17,285 bases of DNA from Byssochlamys sp. IMV 00236 (Eukaryota > Ascomycota > Eurotiomycetes > Eurotiales > Thermoascaceae). The notes under the pieces are model-generated. The model searched no databases. It saw only the letters and a program-made list of their open reading frames with translations, and had not been told where the DNA came from. Of the stretch, positions 1 to 7,728 are shown piece after piece. Both the position numbers and the translations under genes were made by a program. The DNA lies in the NCBI GenBank assembly GCA_001931875.2, contig MSJH02000051.1:1-17285 (forward strand). The letters run 5' to 3'. Position 1 is the stretch's first letter. Each line of letters opens with the position of its first letter.

Positions 1-33
<33 letters not shown>
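1..33. repeat. 33-base poly-T at the window start
   Basis: An uninterrupted run of 33 T forms the left terminus. Read on the minus strand it is a poly-A that directly follows the splice donor GTAAGTT of homoserine kinase intron 2. It may be a genomic homopolymer where sequencing or assembly stopped, or a tail added during library work. The sequence alone cannot tell which. Confidence 0.9.
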
Positions 34-36
<3 letters not shown>

Positions 37-40
37 TTAC

Positions 41-904
41 AAGAGTCTTTCGGTAGGGTTGATGAATTTTATCTTGCATTGCATTATAAATCAAATCAGC
101 ATCGGGTGGTGATTGTCCCAAGGCAGTAGTCAACACAGCCAATCGTTGGAAATTGAAAACCTACATACTTTCATTCAATTCTTCTTGAGTTCATTCAACA
201 TTCTTTGACCTTACCACATCTTTTCTCTCATAGTGCGAAGGAAGTACGGCTCTTGCTTTAGCTGTAGCTACCTCGAACTGGGGCACAATAGCAATACACT
301 TGATTTCTTTGGCCCAGTTCAGTCTGACATAATGTCCAATACCCACAGGAGGCTGAGGTACCTGTTGTGAAAGGGCAATGTCGAGTAGTGACTCGGAGGC
401 AGGTACACCTTGCATAGCGCTAGGATCCAACTCTCTCAGATAAGAAGCGACAAATCCACCCATCAAGGCAGCAGCCACATTATCTGGATGACGCTCGATC
501 ATCAAACAGTAATCCAGTAATCGATCTCTTGATAATCCCAATTGGCCCAAGGCATTACCAAGCAAGACACCGCCGACAACAGCTGCACCGGATGAACCCA
601 ATCCACGACCGAGAGGAATAGGATTGTCGACGTGGATCTTGAGAGGTTTAGGTAACTGAGAAATACCATTTGCAGAGAGGACGTAGAGAGCGGTTTTGGT
701 GATCAAGTTTTGCTCTGGAGTAAGTGGAACATCCTTAGATCCTTCTCCACTATAGGTCATTTCAAAATCTTTGTCAGCTTCCTTCAATATCTCAACATCC
801 ATGGTCAAATAAAGGGAAAGAGAGATACCCAAGACATCGAACCCAGGCCCAATGTTGGCAGTAGAGCAAGGTGAACGAATACGGAACTTTCTTGGTGTAT
901 TCAT
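41..904 (-). CDS. THR1: Homoserine kinase, 5' part (left copy)
   Basis: Homoserine kinase (EC 2.7.1.39) phosphorylates L-homoserine with ATP to O-phosphohomoserine, the step before threonine synthase, in the cytosol. The ATG is at 904. Exon 1 is 215-904 (230 codons), the intron is 161-214 (54 nt, GTAAGG..TAG), and exon 2 is 41-160 (40 codons). The visible 270 residues show GHMP-kinase hallmarks: an N-terminal STANIGPGFDVLG stretch (residues 14-26), the ATP loop PIPLGRGLGSSGAA (95-108), the conserved HPDNVAAALMGG (139-150) and PQFEVATAKARAVLP (208-222). Exon 2 restores the family's FNFQRLAVLT and HQPYRKTL motifs, which supports the splice. It ends at a donor GTAAGTT followed only by the terminal homopolymer, so roughly the last 80-90 residues of a normal fungal enzyme (about 350) are missing. 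A CT-rich strand lies 45-80 nt before the ATG. The symbol follows the yeast name. Confidence 0.93.
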
Positions 905-948
905 CTCTCTAATGCTGTGTGTCTATAATGATTTCTATAAAGCAACAG

Positions 949-981
949 TAACAAAAAAAGAGAGAGAGAGAAAGAGAGGGA
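949..981 (-). promoter_or_regulatory. CT-rich tract before homoserine kinase
   Basis: On the gene's strand this is a pyrimidine-rich run (CCCTCTCTTTCTCTCTCTC then poly-T) 45-77 nt before the ATG at 904. CT-rich blocks just before the start are common in promoters of expressed fungal genes. The mirror is at 16305-16337. The role is inferred from position only. Confidence 0.4.
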
Positions 982-1675
982 AAACTGTTTATGATGTTTT
1001 TAATTATCATAGGACTGCTTTCTTCCCAGTGAGTATTTCTTGCTCATTGGATTATACTTTACCTTTCGGTGCCAATTGGCTGTTTTTTAAATCTCAACTT
1101 GCCCACGGTCTTTTATCTTGACCAGTTTTTCTAGTATTTTGATCTTGTTTGATCTTTTGATAAGGGACTATACGCTGTTTATTAATTAAAATACATTATT
1201 AGGCGAAGAAGACTTAATCAAGTTGCTCATCAAGCTATACTCGGGCACTTTTTAAAATTATAAATAAGCGACAGAGATGATTAAAAGTTGAACCGTAAGC
1301 CAATGTTTCTGATCAGAGCAATCTACGCTTCCCTATGCTTTCAGAAGATTGAGTAAAAATGTATAAACAGAAACATATGACATTTCCGATCCATTCTCCC
1401 CTGATGCCTGCAATGACTTTCTTTGACAGAAATAAAACTCCTCGCATAATGAGTATCCGTAAAAGGAATACTCATAAATAGAATGAAAATGCCTAGCCTT
1501 TTCGTAGGATTTCTTGTGTGCGTAGTGTACACTAAAGATAAAAAAAATAATATCATTGCTTCTTCCCGTCTGGTGAAGACTGAAGGAAACGCCTACTCAG
1601 GGGAAGTGGCTTCCTTGGGGAAGACAGTCGTGTTTGAAGCTGATTTAACTCGGAAAGAATGAAACAAATGATCGA

Positions 1676-1975
1676 TCAAGGGTCAGCACATCTTGCAGAA
1701 ATTCGAGGATTCACAGGGAAGCTTGTTAAGTAAAAACGACAAAGGATTTCAGATCGATAGTGAAAGGCACAACCTGTGATGCCTACGGGAGCATTAGATA
1801 GCACGCGGCCGAGTGAGCATACTAGAGAGACACTGGGGTCAATCTCTAGACAGCCAGTCAAGACGCCATTGAATACAGCGACTACGTTCTTGGTATGGCA
1901 TGGATATTCATAAACTGGATCAATGGGTAGTATGGAACGACAAATGAGGGGAAGTTTTGATTCATAACCATGCAT
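1676..1975 (-). CDS. Doubtful 99-residue cysteine-containing frame (left copy)
   Basis: ATG-started frame of 99 residues, not recognised. It has seven cysteines, no signal peptide and no membrane segment. On its strand a possible splice acceptor (CTAAC branch-like site, then CAAACAG) lies about 40 nt before the ATG, and the exon after it stays in the same frame apart from one TAA. That would fit either an eroded gene or chance. Downstream, other frames stay open for 30-40 codons, which also hints at missed exons. I cannot assign a function. Confidence 0.25.
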   Translation of the reverse strand: MHGYESKLPLICRSILPIDPVYEYPCHTKNVVAVFNGVLTGCLEIDPSVSLVCSLGRVLSNAPVGITGCAFHYRSEILCRFYLTSFPVNPRISARCADP

Positions 1976-2084
1976 TCGTTATCGTAAATCTTGCTGTTTT
2001 AAATGGTCCTGTTTGATGGAGCGAAAATCATGAGTAGTTAGGTTGTCATAAAGAGTAAACAATCGTTGTCAAAGAGGCAGTTTT

Positions 2085-2110
2085 AGAGAGAGAGAGAGAG
2101 AGAGAGAGAG
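2085..2110. repeat. (AG)13 microsatellite
   Basis: Thirteen AG units without interruption. The mirror tract has exactly the same number of units, although such tracts normally vary quickly between true duplicates. This is one of the best internal signs that the arms are copies of one molecule. Confidence 0.95.
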
Positions 2111-2315
2111 ATATCCTTTCATGTGTTGTACGTCGGAACCTGAATAAGAAGCAAACAATGATTGGAGCGAGATGAATTAAAAATTGGTTGGTGTTTGTCT
2201 GTGTGGCATCCTATTCTATTTAAAGTAATGCTACTAAACTTTAATTTGAGTACAAATAAATAAATGCTCGATCCTTCTTTATTTTTTTTTCTCTTTCATT
2301 TTTATACACTTTAAT

Positions 2316-2662
2316 ATGAGTCCTGTTTATCATACATCGTTTAATAATAGCTATTACTATGATGCAGGTAAGAGAAATAGATAGTATATACATATAAGGA
2401 TACTAAGTGTTCTCCCTCCCCCTTAGTGAGACTAGGGCAAATAGAAGTACAACATGAACTGGCTCGTAACTTTTATGATGATGATGAATTCTGTCCTATA
2501 CTCGAGTACACTACTTTGGATGATCGAGATCGTATCTATCAACGACTAACACCTTCTCCTCGAACTTCTCCTCGTACTTCTCCTACCATTAATAACTCAA
2601 AAAGAGTGATACCCATCATCAATCCTTCCAACATGACTCCCATTTCTATTCAGCCAAAATAA
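2316..2662 (+). CDS. Small two-exon gene, 95-residue SP-rich protein (left copy)
   Basis: Function unknown. The true start is an ATG at 2316. Exon 1 is 2316-2367 (MSPVYHTSFNNSYYYDA plus one base), the intron is 2368-2426 (59 nt, GTAAGA, a TACTAAG branch-like site, a pyrimidine run, TTAG) and exon 2 is 2427-2662. The join makes a GTG valine and leaves one open frame of 95 codons. The middle is acidic (FYDDDEF); then comes a short repeat TPSPRTSPRTSPT encoded by near-identical 12-base units (about 2550-2585), followed by a basic and isoleucine/proline-rich end. The Ser/Thr-Pro sites resemble targets of proline-directed kinases (inference). There is no signal peptide or membrane segment. An AATAAA lies at 2699-2704, about 40 nt past the stop. 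Confidence 0.7.
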
Positions 2663-2698
2663 TCTGTATAATATACATTCTCATTTCATATTGTAAAT

Positions 2699-2704
2699 AA
2701 TAAA
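2699..2704 (+). terminator. AATAAA polyadenylation signal of the SP-rich gene
   Basis: Canonical AATAAA 37 nt after the TAA stop, followed by AT-rich sequence. The mirror is at 14582-14587 on the minus strand. Confidence 0.5.
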
Positions 2705-3379
2705 AAGTAGTAGAATAAAGTCTCTTTAGTATTACTGACACAAAATATCCATGTTCTACCTTACTTTCACCGAGTTTACTTTATTTTCTTGGTTTTTGTG
2801 GTAGTTTTGGGGTTAAACAAATATCTTTATTTGTAAAATAATTTAAGGGCCGACATGGGGCGCATGATAGCTAAAAAAGCATTTCTTCATCCAATCAAAA
2901 TAATAAAGTTAGCCATGGTAATAAATAGACAAGTAAAGGCAAAATCAAAATAAATTTTAGTTTAGATGCATGGAGGATAGCACTTAATAAGCTGCTACCC
3001 ACAATGTAGGTATCAAATGGGAAACCATGTCATTATATATTCGAGTTCATAAAGAACTGTGCATATAATAGACTAATCAAGTTGAGATGTTAGAAAAGAA
3101 AACGTGATCGACGAGTCGATATAATGAAAAATGTGTGTGAAAGCCTTTGGATATTTAAGATATTTGTAAACAGCGAATAACATTGGCTTTTGCATGTCTG
3201 TCCGATGTCAGGGACAAAAGGGTTTAAGCTAGAGTTCTCATAGCCATCCAAGACTCAGTCCAGTGCAGCATGTTTACTTTGTCCAAGCATTTGTAGCCAA
3301 AAGAATGGTATCAACACAGAGCAAAATCTAGTAAAGGAAAGAAACCTTGGTGTTAGGGCCGGAGCAACATCCAGAGGAA
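2705..3379. other. AT-rich stretch, no gene seen
   Basis: No frame with family features, tRNA fold or long repeat was seen by eye on either strand. The mirror is 13907-14581. Confidence 0.5.
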
Positions 3380-3840
3380 TTACTCACAAACTAAAGATAT
3401 TTTTATCAGGCGATTGGGATTGAGAAGAGCAGGTGTTCTACAATATAGACTTGGATAACTGGCACTATTGGGAGTTGCTGTCCGAGCATTCTACAATGGG
3501 GGCGAGCTGAGCTTGATGAGTACACTCTCCTACTGTATGTTGACCAGTTGAGGTATATTCGTATTAATACGGAAACCCCCTTTTCAATGATAAACACAAT
3601 TTTCTATAATTCTTCACTCCAGAAGAGACCAAACCTCCCAACTTGCTTGTTCCGAGTCATTGCTGCAACAAAAGATTGAAACCTCACTGTCACATATTTT
3701 TGAACTTTTGCATACAGAGATTGGTATTTGTAATTGAGCGTAGCATATATTGGAGACGCTCTTACATTCATTTTACTCCATATGAAAAGGCATATAAATG
3801 GTTGTCCTGTGGCATTTATTCTTACTTAAAAAAGGAATAA
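3380..3840 (+). pseudogene. Coding-like relic of unknown origin (left copy)
   Basis: Two open stretches in the same plus-strand frame look protein-like. The first, 3424-3507, contains VFYNIDLDNWHYWELL and is preceded in frame by a single TGA. The second, 3610-3840, is 76 codons ending in a TAA, with a cysteine- and aromatic-rich sequence. Several stops separate them. A good donor (GTATGT, 3535) and a CCAG acceptor (ending 3622) would give an 88-nt intron but do not restore a clean frame. It could be a decayed gene, a transposon remnant, or chance open frames. No family recognised. The mirror is 13446-13906. Confidence 0.25.
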
Positions 3841-4143
3841 GGAGCAGTAGTAAATTTATCACTATGCTTATATTGCAGTTATGGCAGTAAACGCGTCAAT
3901 TGAGGTTCGTAGATATCAGCGTACTTTTGCATCCTACCATATCTTTATGCCAATCCTAAAGAGAGTATTCCTATTCTTTCTTCGGCCCATAGTCATAGTG
4001 ATATCTAATGTTAATATGAAAGGCGCATTCATTAGAACGACACAGCTTGTTTAGAAGTGAGCATCCCATATGCGAGCCCAGTCAAGGCACTCTTGGACTC
4101 TTGTCTCGATACTCATGTGTCTATAGCTTGTAAATGAGTCTTT
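3841..4143. other. Intergenic stretch, nothing identified
   Basis: About 300 bases between the relic and the decayed gene. No frame, RNA or repeat that I can support. The mirror is 13143-13445. Confidence 0.5.
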
Positions 4144-5444
4144 TTAAATGATGAATTGTATTTGCTGTTCATAAACAGAAAGACGTTGTTCAGATACAGT
4201 AAAGCCCTCAGGTATATGCAAAAGTTTATCCATCAATTTTTCTAGAGTAGAAAAATTCTCTTCCAAATTGGCTTTCTTATACTGTTTGTTGAGAACATGA
4301 ATAATATAGTTCCTTTTCATGCTTTTTAAAATAACATCGGGTTCCTTGTCGTACTGTAACACTCATTTCTACATTCGAAGTTTCTTTGAACATCAAATTG
4401 GAGAAACCTAATCTTGCATTGGTCAGTATAAACCGCATTAAACAACTATCAGCGTTTTGGCTTATCATCGTGTATAGTAATAAGTTTGTTGCTGTGCTGA
4501 TTCGATAAAATATATGGTTAACAATATAACCATCAATAAATTGAAGACTTGTGTGTTTTCTAATAATGACATAATCCACACGCTGAAGATAAACACGCTT
4601 ATCAGCGAACGACTCTGCCCATCTTTGTAGAAAAGTTGGTCGTTCTGTGTTTTCTAACGCATGTAACATTGACCATACTTATTTGGTACGTCTATCAATT
4701 CTCTTGCGTGTAATACTCATTTGATACCTTGCACAATGTTAGACCACCTTCCTTGACCCGACTGTAGATCCATAACGAAAGGTGTATTTAGTTGATGACA
4801 ACAAACAAAATCAAACCCTGTTTCCCAGAAAAATAGCTCGTATCATAAAAAGCTCGTAGCCAAAAGCAAGTGACCATAGTTTTCGGTACAAACCGACCTT
4901 TACTGCTTAAAGCATAACAATGTACACAAAGCGCAGTTGAACTATATCATTGAGCAATGAACAAACTGCGCAAGTACAGGAGTTTATAAACAGAAATACA
5001 CCTCATTGATGATGTACAGATTAATGCCAGCGAGTTATTATGCTTTGCAATCCCAAAAAGGTAAAGATAGGCACTATTCTACCGTACTATAGACATAATG
5101 GGAGTATACTTCTAGACCATATATACTTTAACTTATTCACAGTACATCTATATTTATATAAAAGGACTTCATGGTCTTGTACTCGCATTCTTTTGCTTCA
5201 ATTCTATCAGCAATATGTTAACCAGTCAGTTCTGTACTACCTAAAGCTTCTGCATATTTTGTGCTCTTTCATACGCTCCTAGAGTATACATAATGCTTTT
5301 TACAACAAATGGTGCTTGATATAGAAACATTGTTTTTATCAAACAAAACAACTCAACCAAGGAAAGATAAGACTCTGGAATTGATCCTGTAAGCTGCCAT
5401 ATGTGTTTTACCAAATCAGACATCAGCGCAGTAATGGCTTGCAC
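4144..5444 (-). pseudogene. Decayed multi-exon gene with a frameshift (left copy)
   Basis: Function unknown. On the minus strand several coding-like blocks follow one another. The best is an exon at 4728-4842 (contains WETGFDFVCCHQLNTPFV), an intron at 4678-4727 (50 nt, GTATCA..TAAG) and an exon from 4677. Across the splice the frame reads GRWSNIVQ-VWSMLHALEN and stays open to about 4366. There the protein-like sequence continues only in the +1 frame (QYDKEPDVILKSMKRNYII onwards) to the stop at 4144, so a frameshift is present. Further upstream, 5241-5444 is open for 67 codons after a CACACAG acceptor, and 5021-5165 is open with one internal TAG in yet another frame. No start, signal peptide or known domain was found. 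A mutated single-copy gene or a member of a repeated family are both possible. Confidence 0.45.
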
Positions 5445-5538
5445 CTGTGTGACATTTCAGATGAAGACGTGCGATCCAGTGTACCGTTACATATCATACC
5501 TCAGTTTATGATAGGCGATCATGTCAAGACGAAGATTG

Positions 5539-5546
5539 TATAAATA
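5539..5546 (+). promoter_or_regulatory. TATA box of the six-cysteine secreted protein gene
   Basis: TATAAATA, 69 nt before the ATG at 5608. The mirror is 11740-11747 on the minus strand. Confidence 0.6.
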
Positions 5547-5607
5547 CGTGTGCATATAATGTCCAATTCAAATCTTTTTCTCAAGAAAATCACGAATTAT
5601 ATCTGCG

Positions 5608-6054
5608 ATGGTTTCTGCGAATTACATCTTCAGTCTTTTGGTATTAACTCCTCTTTTGGTACAAGCTCAACCTACAAAAACAAGTAGCGCGCCTTTAGCT
5701 AAACGATCGCCTCACGATTGCTTCTCCAGTGGTCACTGGGGCTATATTCGTGACGTATTGAGTTCCTGTAGTCAAGCTACTGTCGATCTTTCAAACCAGT
5801 TGGTCGGCAGGAACTACGCCGCACAAAGAACCTATGGTCCTTTTAGCACTGGAAGCGGAAGAAGAGCTGTAGTCAGTGTTAAAGTGGCAAATGATTTTGG
5901 AAGGACATACGAGACTGTTCATGGGAGCGACATCAACTTTGCCTGTAACGAAATAGTTCAAAGATGTGCTGGTGATAACAGAGATACTCGTGGTGGATGG
6001 TCTATCCAAGGCCCCTTTAAGATTACTGTTGATGTAAACGCATGTGGCTGCTAA
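5608..6054 (+). CDS. Secreted six-cysteine protein with Kex2-type site (left copy)
   Basis: A single-exon gene for 148 residues, not recognised as a named family. Residues 1-20 form a classical signal peptide (hydrophobic YIFSLLVLTPLLVQA, cleavage after A20). A short propeptide ends at Lys32-Arg33, a Kex2-type dibasic site, which would leave a mature protein of 115 residues. Its six cysteines are at 38, 54, 113, 120, 146 and 148, enough for three disulfides. The mature part is Ser/Gly/Arg-rich with a GRTYETVHGSD stretch before the third cysteine. The layout is loosely like small secreted fungal effector or antimicrobial-type proteins, including the Hce2 kind, but I see no decisive motif. An AATAAA is at 6082-6087. 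It is convergent with the seven-cysteine gene 302 bases downstream. Expected location is outside the cell. Confidence 0.8.
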   Translation: MVSANYIFSLLVLTPLLVQAQPTKTSSAPLAKRSPHDCFSSGHWGYIRDVLSSCSQATVDLSNQLVGRNYAAQRTYGPFSTGSGRRAVVSVKVANDFGRTYETVHGSDINFACNEIVQRCAGDNRDTRGGWSIQGPFKITVDVNACGC

Positions 6055-6081
6055 TCTATCTGAATTATTCTTTGCTCGATA

Positions 6082-6087
6082 AATAAA
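6082..6087 (+). terminator. AATAAA polyadenylation signal of the six-cysteine gene
   Basis: AATAAA beginning 28 nt after the TAA stop, within an overlapping ATAAATAAATA run. Confidence 0.55.
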
Positions 6088-6356
6088 TACTTATAATTCA
6101 AACGTTTTGCTTCCATTAAAGTTTATGTAACACTCTATACATTAGCAAAAACTGAAGAGTTTCTATCAACTCATACTGTAGCATATGCTTCAAGTGCAGA
6201 AAAGAAAACCAAGTAAAAGCTTGGTACATATACTTTTTGACATTTTCTTGGCTTATGACATTTACTACTGCCAGACTATAAAATATAAAAAGACAACCAC
6301 GCATCGTTTCGGAAAGAAAGAATTGTACTTTAATGCTAAAGAGTAATATGTACATT

Positions 6357-6623
6357 TCACTTCAATAAAACATAATCGTCGTCATCGTTGTCATCCTCCT
6401 TTAAACAACAAGTCCAGCAGTGGCCAAATTGTTTTCGCTCCCAGCCTTTGTGACATTTGATATCTTCGGGGCCACACATGCGCAAGCAGATTGGAGGCTC
6501 ACCAACCGTTAAGTCAGAGTGGCAGTTACGAGATGAGTAGTAGTCCATTAAGCGATAGCCTTCAACAGTGGATTTGACCATAAGAGAGCCAAGAGCAAAG
6601 AGAACAGCAGAGATAACCTTCAT
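6357..6623 (-). CDS. Secreted seven-cysteine acidic-tailed peptide (left copy)
   Basis: 88 residues, family not recognised. The start is the ATG at 6623 (MKVISAVLFALGSLM); the three extra codons upstream begin with TTG and are not used. Residues 1-22 look like a signal peptide. The mature part has seven cysteines at 34, 46, 50, 57, 69, 72 and 73, ending in a WTCC cluster, then a strongly acidic tail EDDNDDDDYVLLK. The odd cysteine number suggests one free thiol or a disulfide-linked dimer (inference). A TATAAATA lies at 6682-6689, 59 nt before the ATG. The gene faces the six-cysteine gene tail to tail. It resembles short secreted cysteine-rich peptides of fungi in general; no specific role can be given. 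Confidence 0.75.
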   Translation of the reverse strand: MKVISAVLFALGSLMVKSTVEGYRLMDYYSSRNCHSDLTVGEPPICLRMCGPEDIKCHKGWERKQFGHCWTCCLKEDDNDDDDYVLLK

Positions 6624-6960
6624 GTTTTTCAACTTGTGTATGATGGAATAAAGAAAGCTGATGAGAATAGATCACAATCCTTATTTATATTCGAAAAAGC
6701 ATCGGCGTATTTATCTGAAACTTGCTTAGAGCGATCAATCAAGGGCTTTCATCTTGGCCATGCATATAATCATGAAGCATAGCGTAACTCATCCGCATGG
6801 GAGTGTATTACATGGATACCATAACCTTAAAGAGAGCCAAAGTATACAACAAACATAAACATTTGTAACAGCTCACGAAGAATAGTAAGTGCGCTAAGGA
6901 CGATGTCACTCTATGAAAGGCAGACTATAAATATTATGCGATCTTACTTGCCTGGAGTAG
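6624..6960. other. Promoter-side gap of the seven-cysteine gene
   Basis: Apart from the TATA box I see no feature. The mirror is 10326-10662. Confidence 0.5.
6682..6689 (-). promoter_or_regulatory. TATA box of the seven-cysteine gene
   Basis: TATAAATA on the minus strand, 59 nt before the ATG at 6623. The mirror is 10597-10604 on the plus strand. Confidence 0.6.
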
Positions 6961-7166
6961 TTAATCAAGGTAAATGACTGTGCCATCTTTAAGGATAACA
7001 AAAGAGGGAACAGCAAGGGTATATCCTTGAATGCCAAGTGATTTATTCTAGACTAAACTGGATGATCTATAATAAGCCCAGAATATTCTGCTGACATCTG
7101 CGTGCTCGAATAGACCCTTTATCTGAAGCTGCAAAAGGTTGCTTGTTGTTTGGCGCCAAATGCCTT
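6961..7166 (-). pseudogene. Thioredoxin-fold-like fragment (left, continues into loop)
   Basis: One minus-strand frame reads protein-like from 7166 to the TAA at 6961-6963, with a single TAG at 7048-7050. The end, GYTLAVPSFVILKDGTVIYL, resembles the cis-proline strand and final beta strands of thioredoxin-fold proteins (inference from motif, no alignment). Upstream, 7167-7226 has intron features (GTAGGA donor, CTAAT branch-like site, TAAAAG acceptor, 60 nt), but the sequence before it is purine-rich and not clearly coding. I found no CxxC active site and no start. It is likely a decayed or partly missed gene. The frame crosses the arm/loop boundary at 7119/7120 without a break. Confidence 0.3.
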
Positions 7167-7226
7167 CTTTTACAATGAATTCAATGATTAGAAATAATGA
7201 CACGGAATATGGACATAAGCTCCTAC

Positions 7227-7676
7227 CTTTGTCTTTTTTTTCTTTTTCTCTTTTATTTTGTTTATAAAGTCTTTAGCTTGTATTACTTTTAACCTTCGTT
7301 ATACATTCTGAAACATTTGCATTATATTTTGGCGGGCCCCAAGCGACAGCATAGCCATGCAAACGTACAATATCTCAAGAAAAGGGTCTTCGGCTAATAA
7401 CATTTTGACATGGCATTGTAGTTACCTCATATGAGAAAAAAAAAATAACTGCCATTGCTAAATGCTGTTCACTTAATAATTTGGATGTATTAACTGATAT
7501 TACGTCAAGTATATGCAAATGATCTTACAAAGGCGATATGCTTCTAGACTTGAGTCTGTAGCACTATCCCTAATTTTGATGACGGCAAGTTACATTGAAA
7601 GGAGCAGTAGGTAAATGAGAATCCAAAGTGCTATTAAACTTGATAGTGCAACATTTATTCATAACAATAAAGGCTT
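7227..7676. other. Loop stretch without a gene
   Basis: AT-rich loop sequence downstream of the cellulase gene. It has a pyrimidine-rich run on the plus strand at about 7226-7260 and a ten-base A run near 7436-7446. No supported frame or RNA. Confidence 0.5.
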
Positions 7677-7682
7677 TTTATT
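7677..7682 (-). terminator. AATAAA polyadenylation signal of the cellulase gene
   Basis: AATAAA on the minus strand 47 nt past the TAG stop. The surrounding 3' region carries the word CATAACAATAAA twice on the plus strand (about 7660 and 7700). Confidence 0.5.
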
Positions 7683-7728
7683 TGGTAAAATGAGTCTTTT
7701 CATAACAATAAACTGTTGAAAAGTTCAG

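Larger units (their letters stand above)
982..2315. other. Long stretch without a convincing gene
   Basis: AT-rich sequence between homoserine kinase and the 95-residue gene. It contains one 99-residue frame (1676-1975, minus) and a (GA)13 microsatellite, both listed separately. A shorter frame at 1341-1556 (minus) has no family features. On the minus strand just below 1676 there are further open stretches down to about 1560, so a multi-exon gene cannot be excluded. Its mirror is 14971-16304. Confidence 0.5.
1..7119 (+). repeat. Left arm of a 7.1-kb perfect inverted repeat
   Basis: Every base x in this arm that I compared is the complement of base 17286-x in the right arm. This covers the homopolymer ends, the (GA)13 tract, all shared reading frames and the inner boundary. 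Identity ends at 7119: 7120 is T, while its partner position 10166 is G where A would be needed. Identity over 7 kb including a microsatellite and a 33-base homopolymer implies copying of one molecule, or extremely recent duplication. I favour a fold-back amplification or assembly artefact. Genes in this arm should probably be counted once. Confidence 0.97.

Noticed and set aside
852..1121. 89-residue plus-strand frame (and mirror 16165-16434)
   Set aside because: It overlaps the start and CT-rich promoter of homoserine kinase in antisense, with low-complexity content and no motif.
1341..1556. 71-residue minus-strand frame with hydrophobic start
   Set aside because: AT-rich, no domain, no supporting promoter. 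A hydrophobic N-terminus arises easily from T-rich sequence.
5040..5282. 80-residue plus-strand frame (and mirror 12004-12246)
   Set aside because: It runs antisense to the protein-like blocks of the decayed gene, which read better on the minus strand.
6116..6355. 79-residue minus-strand frame directly after the seven-cysteine gene (and mirror 10931-11170)
   Set aside because: It lies in the 3' region between two convergent genes, is AT-rich and has no recognisable feature or promoter. It is most likely untranslated region.
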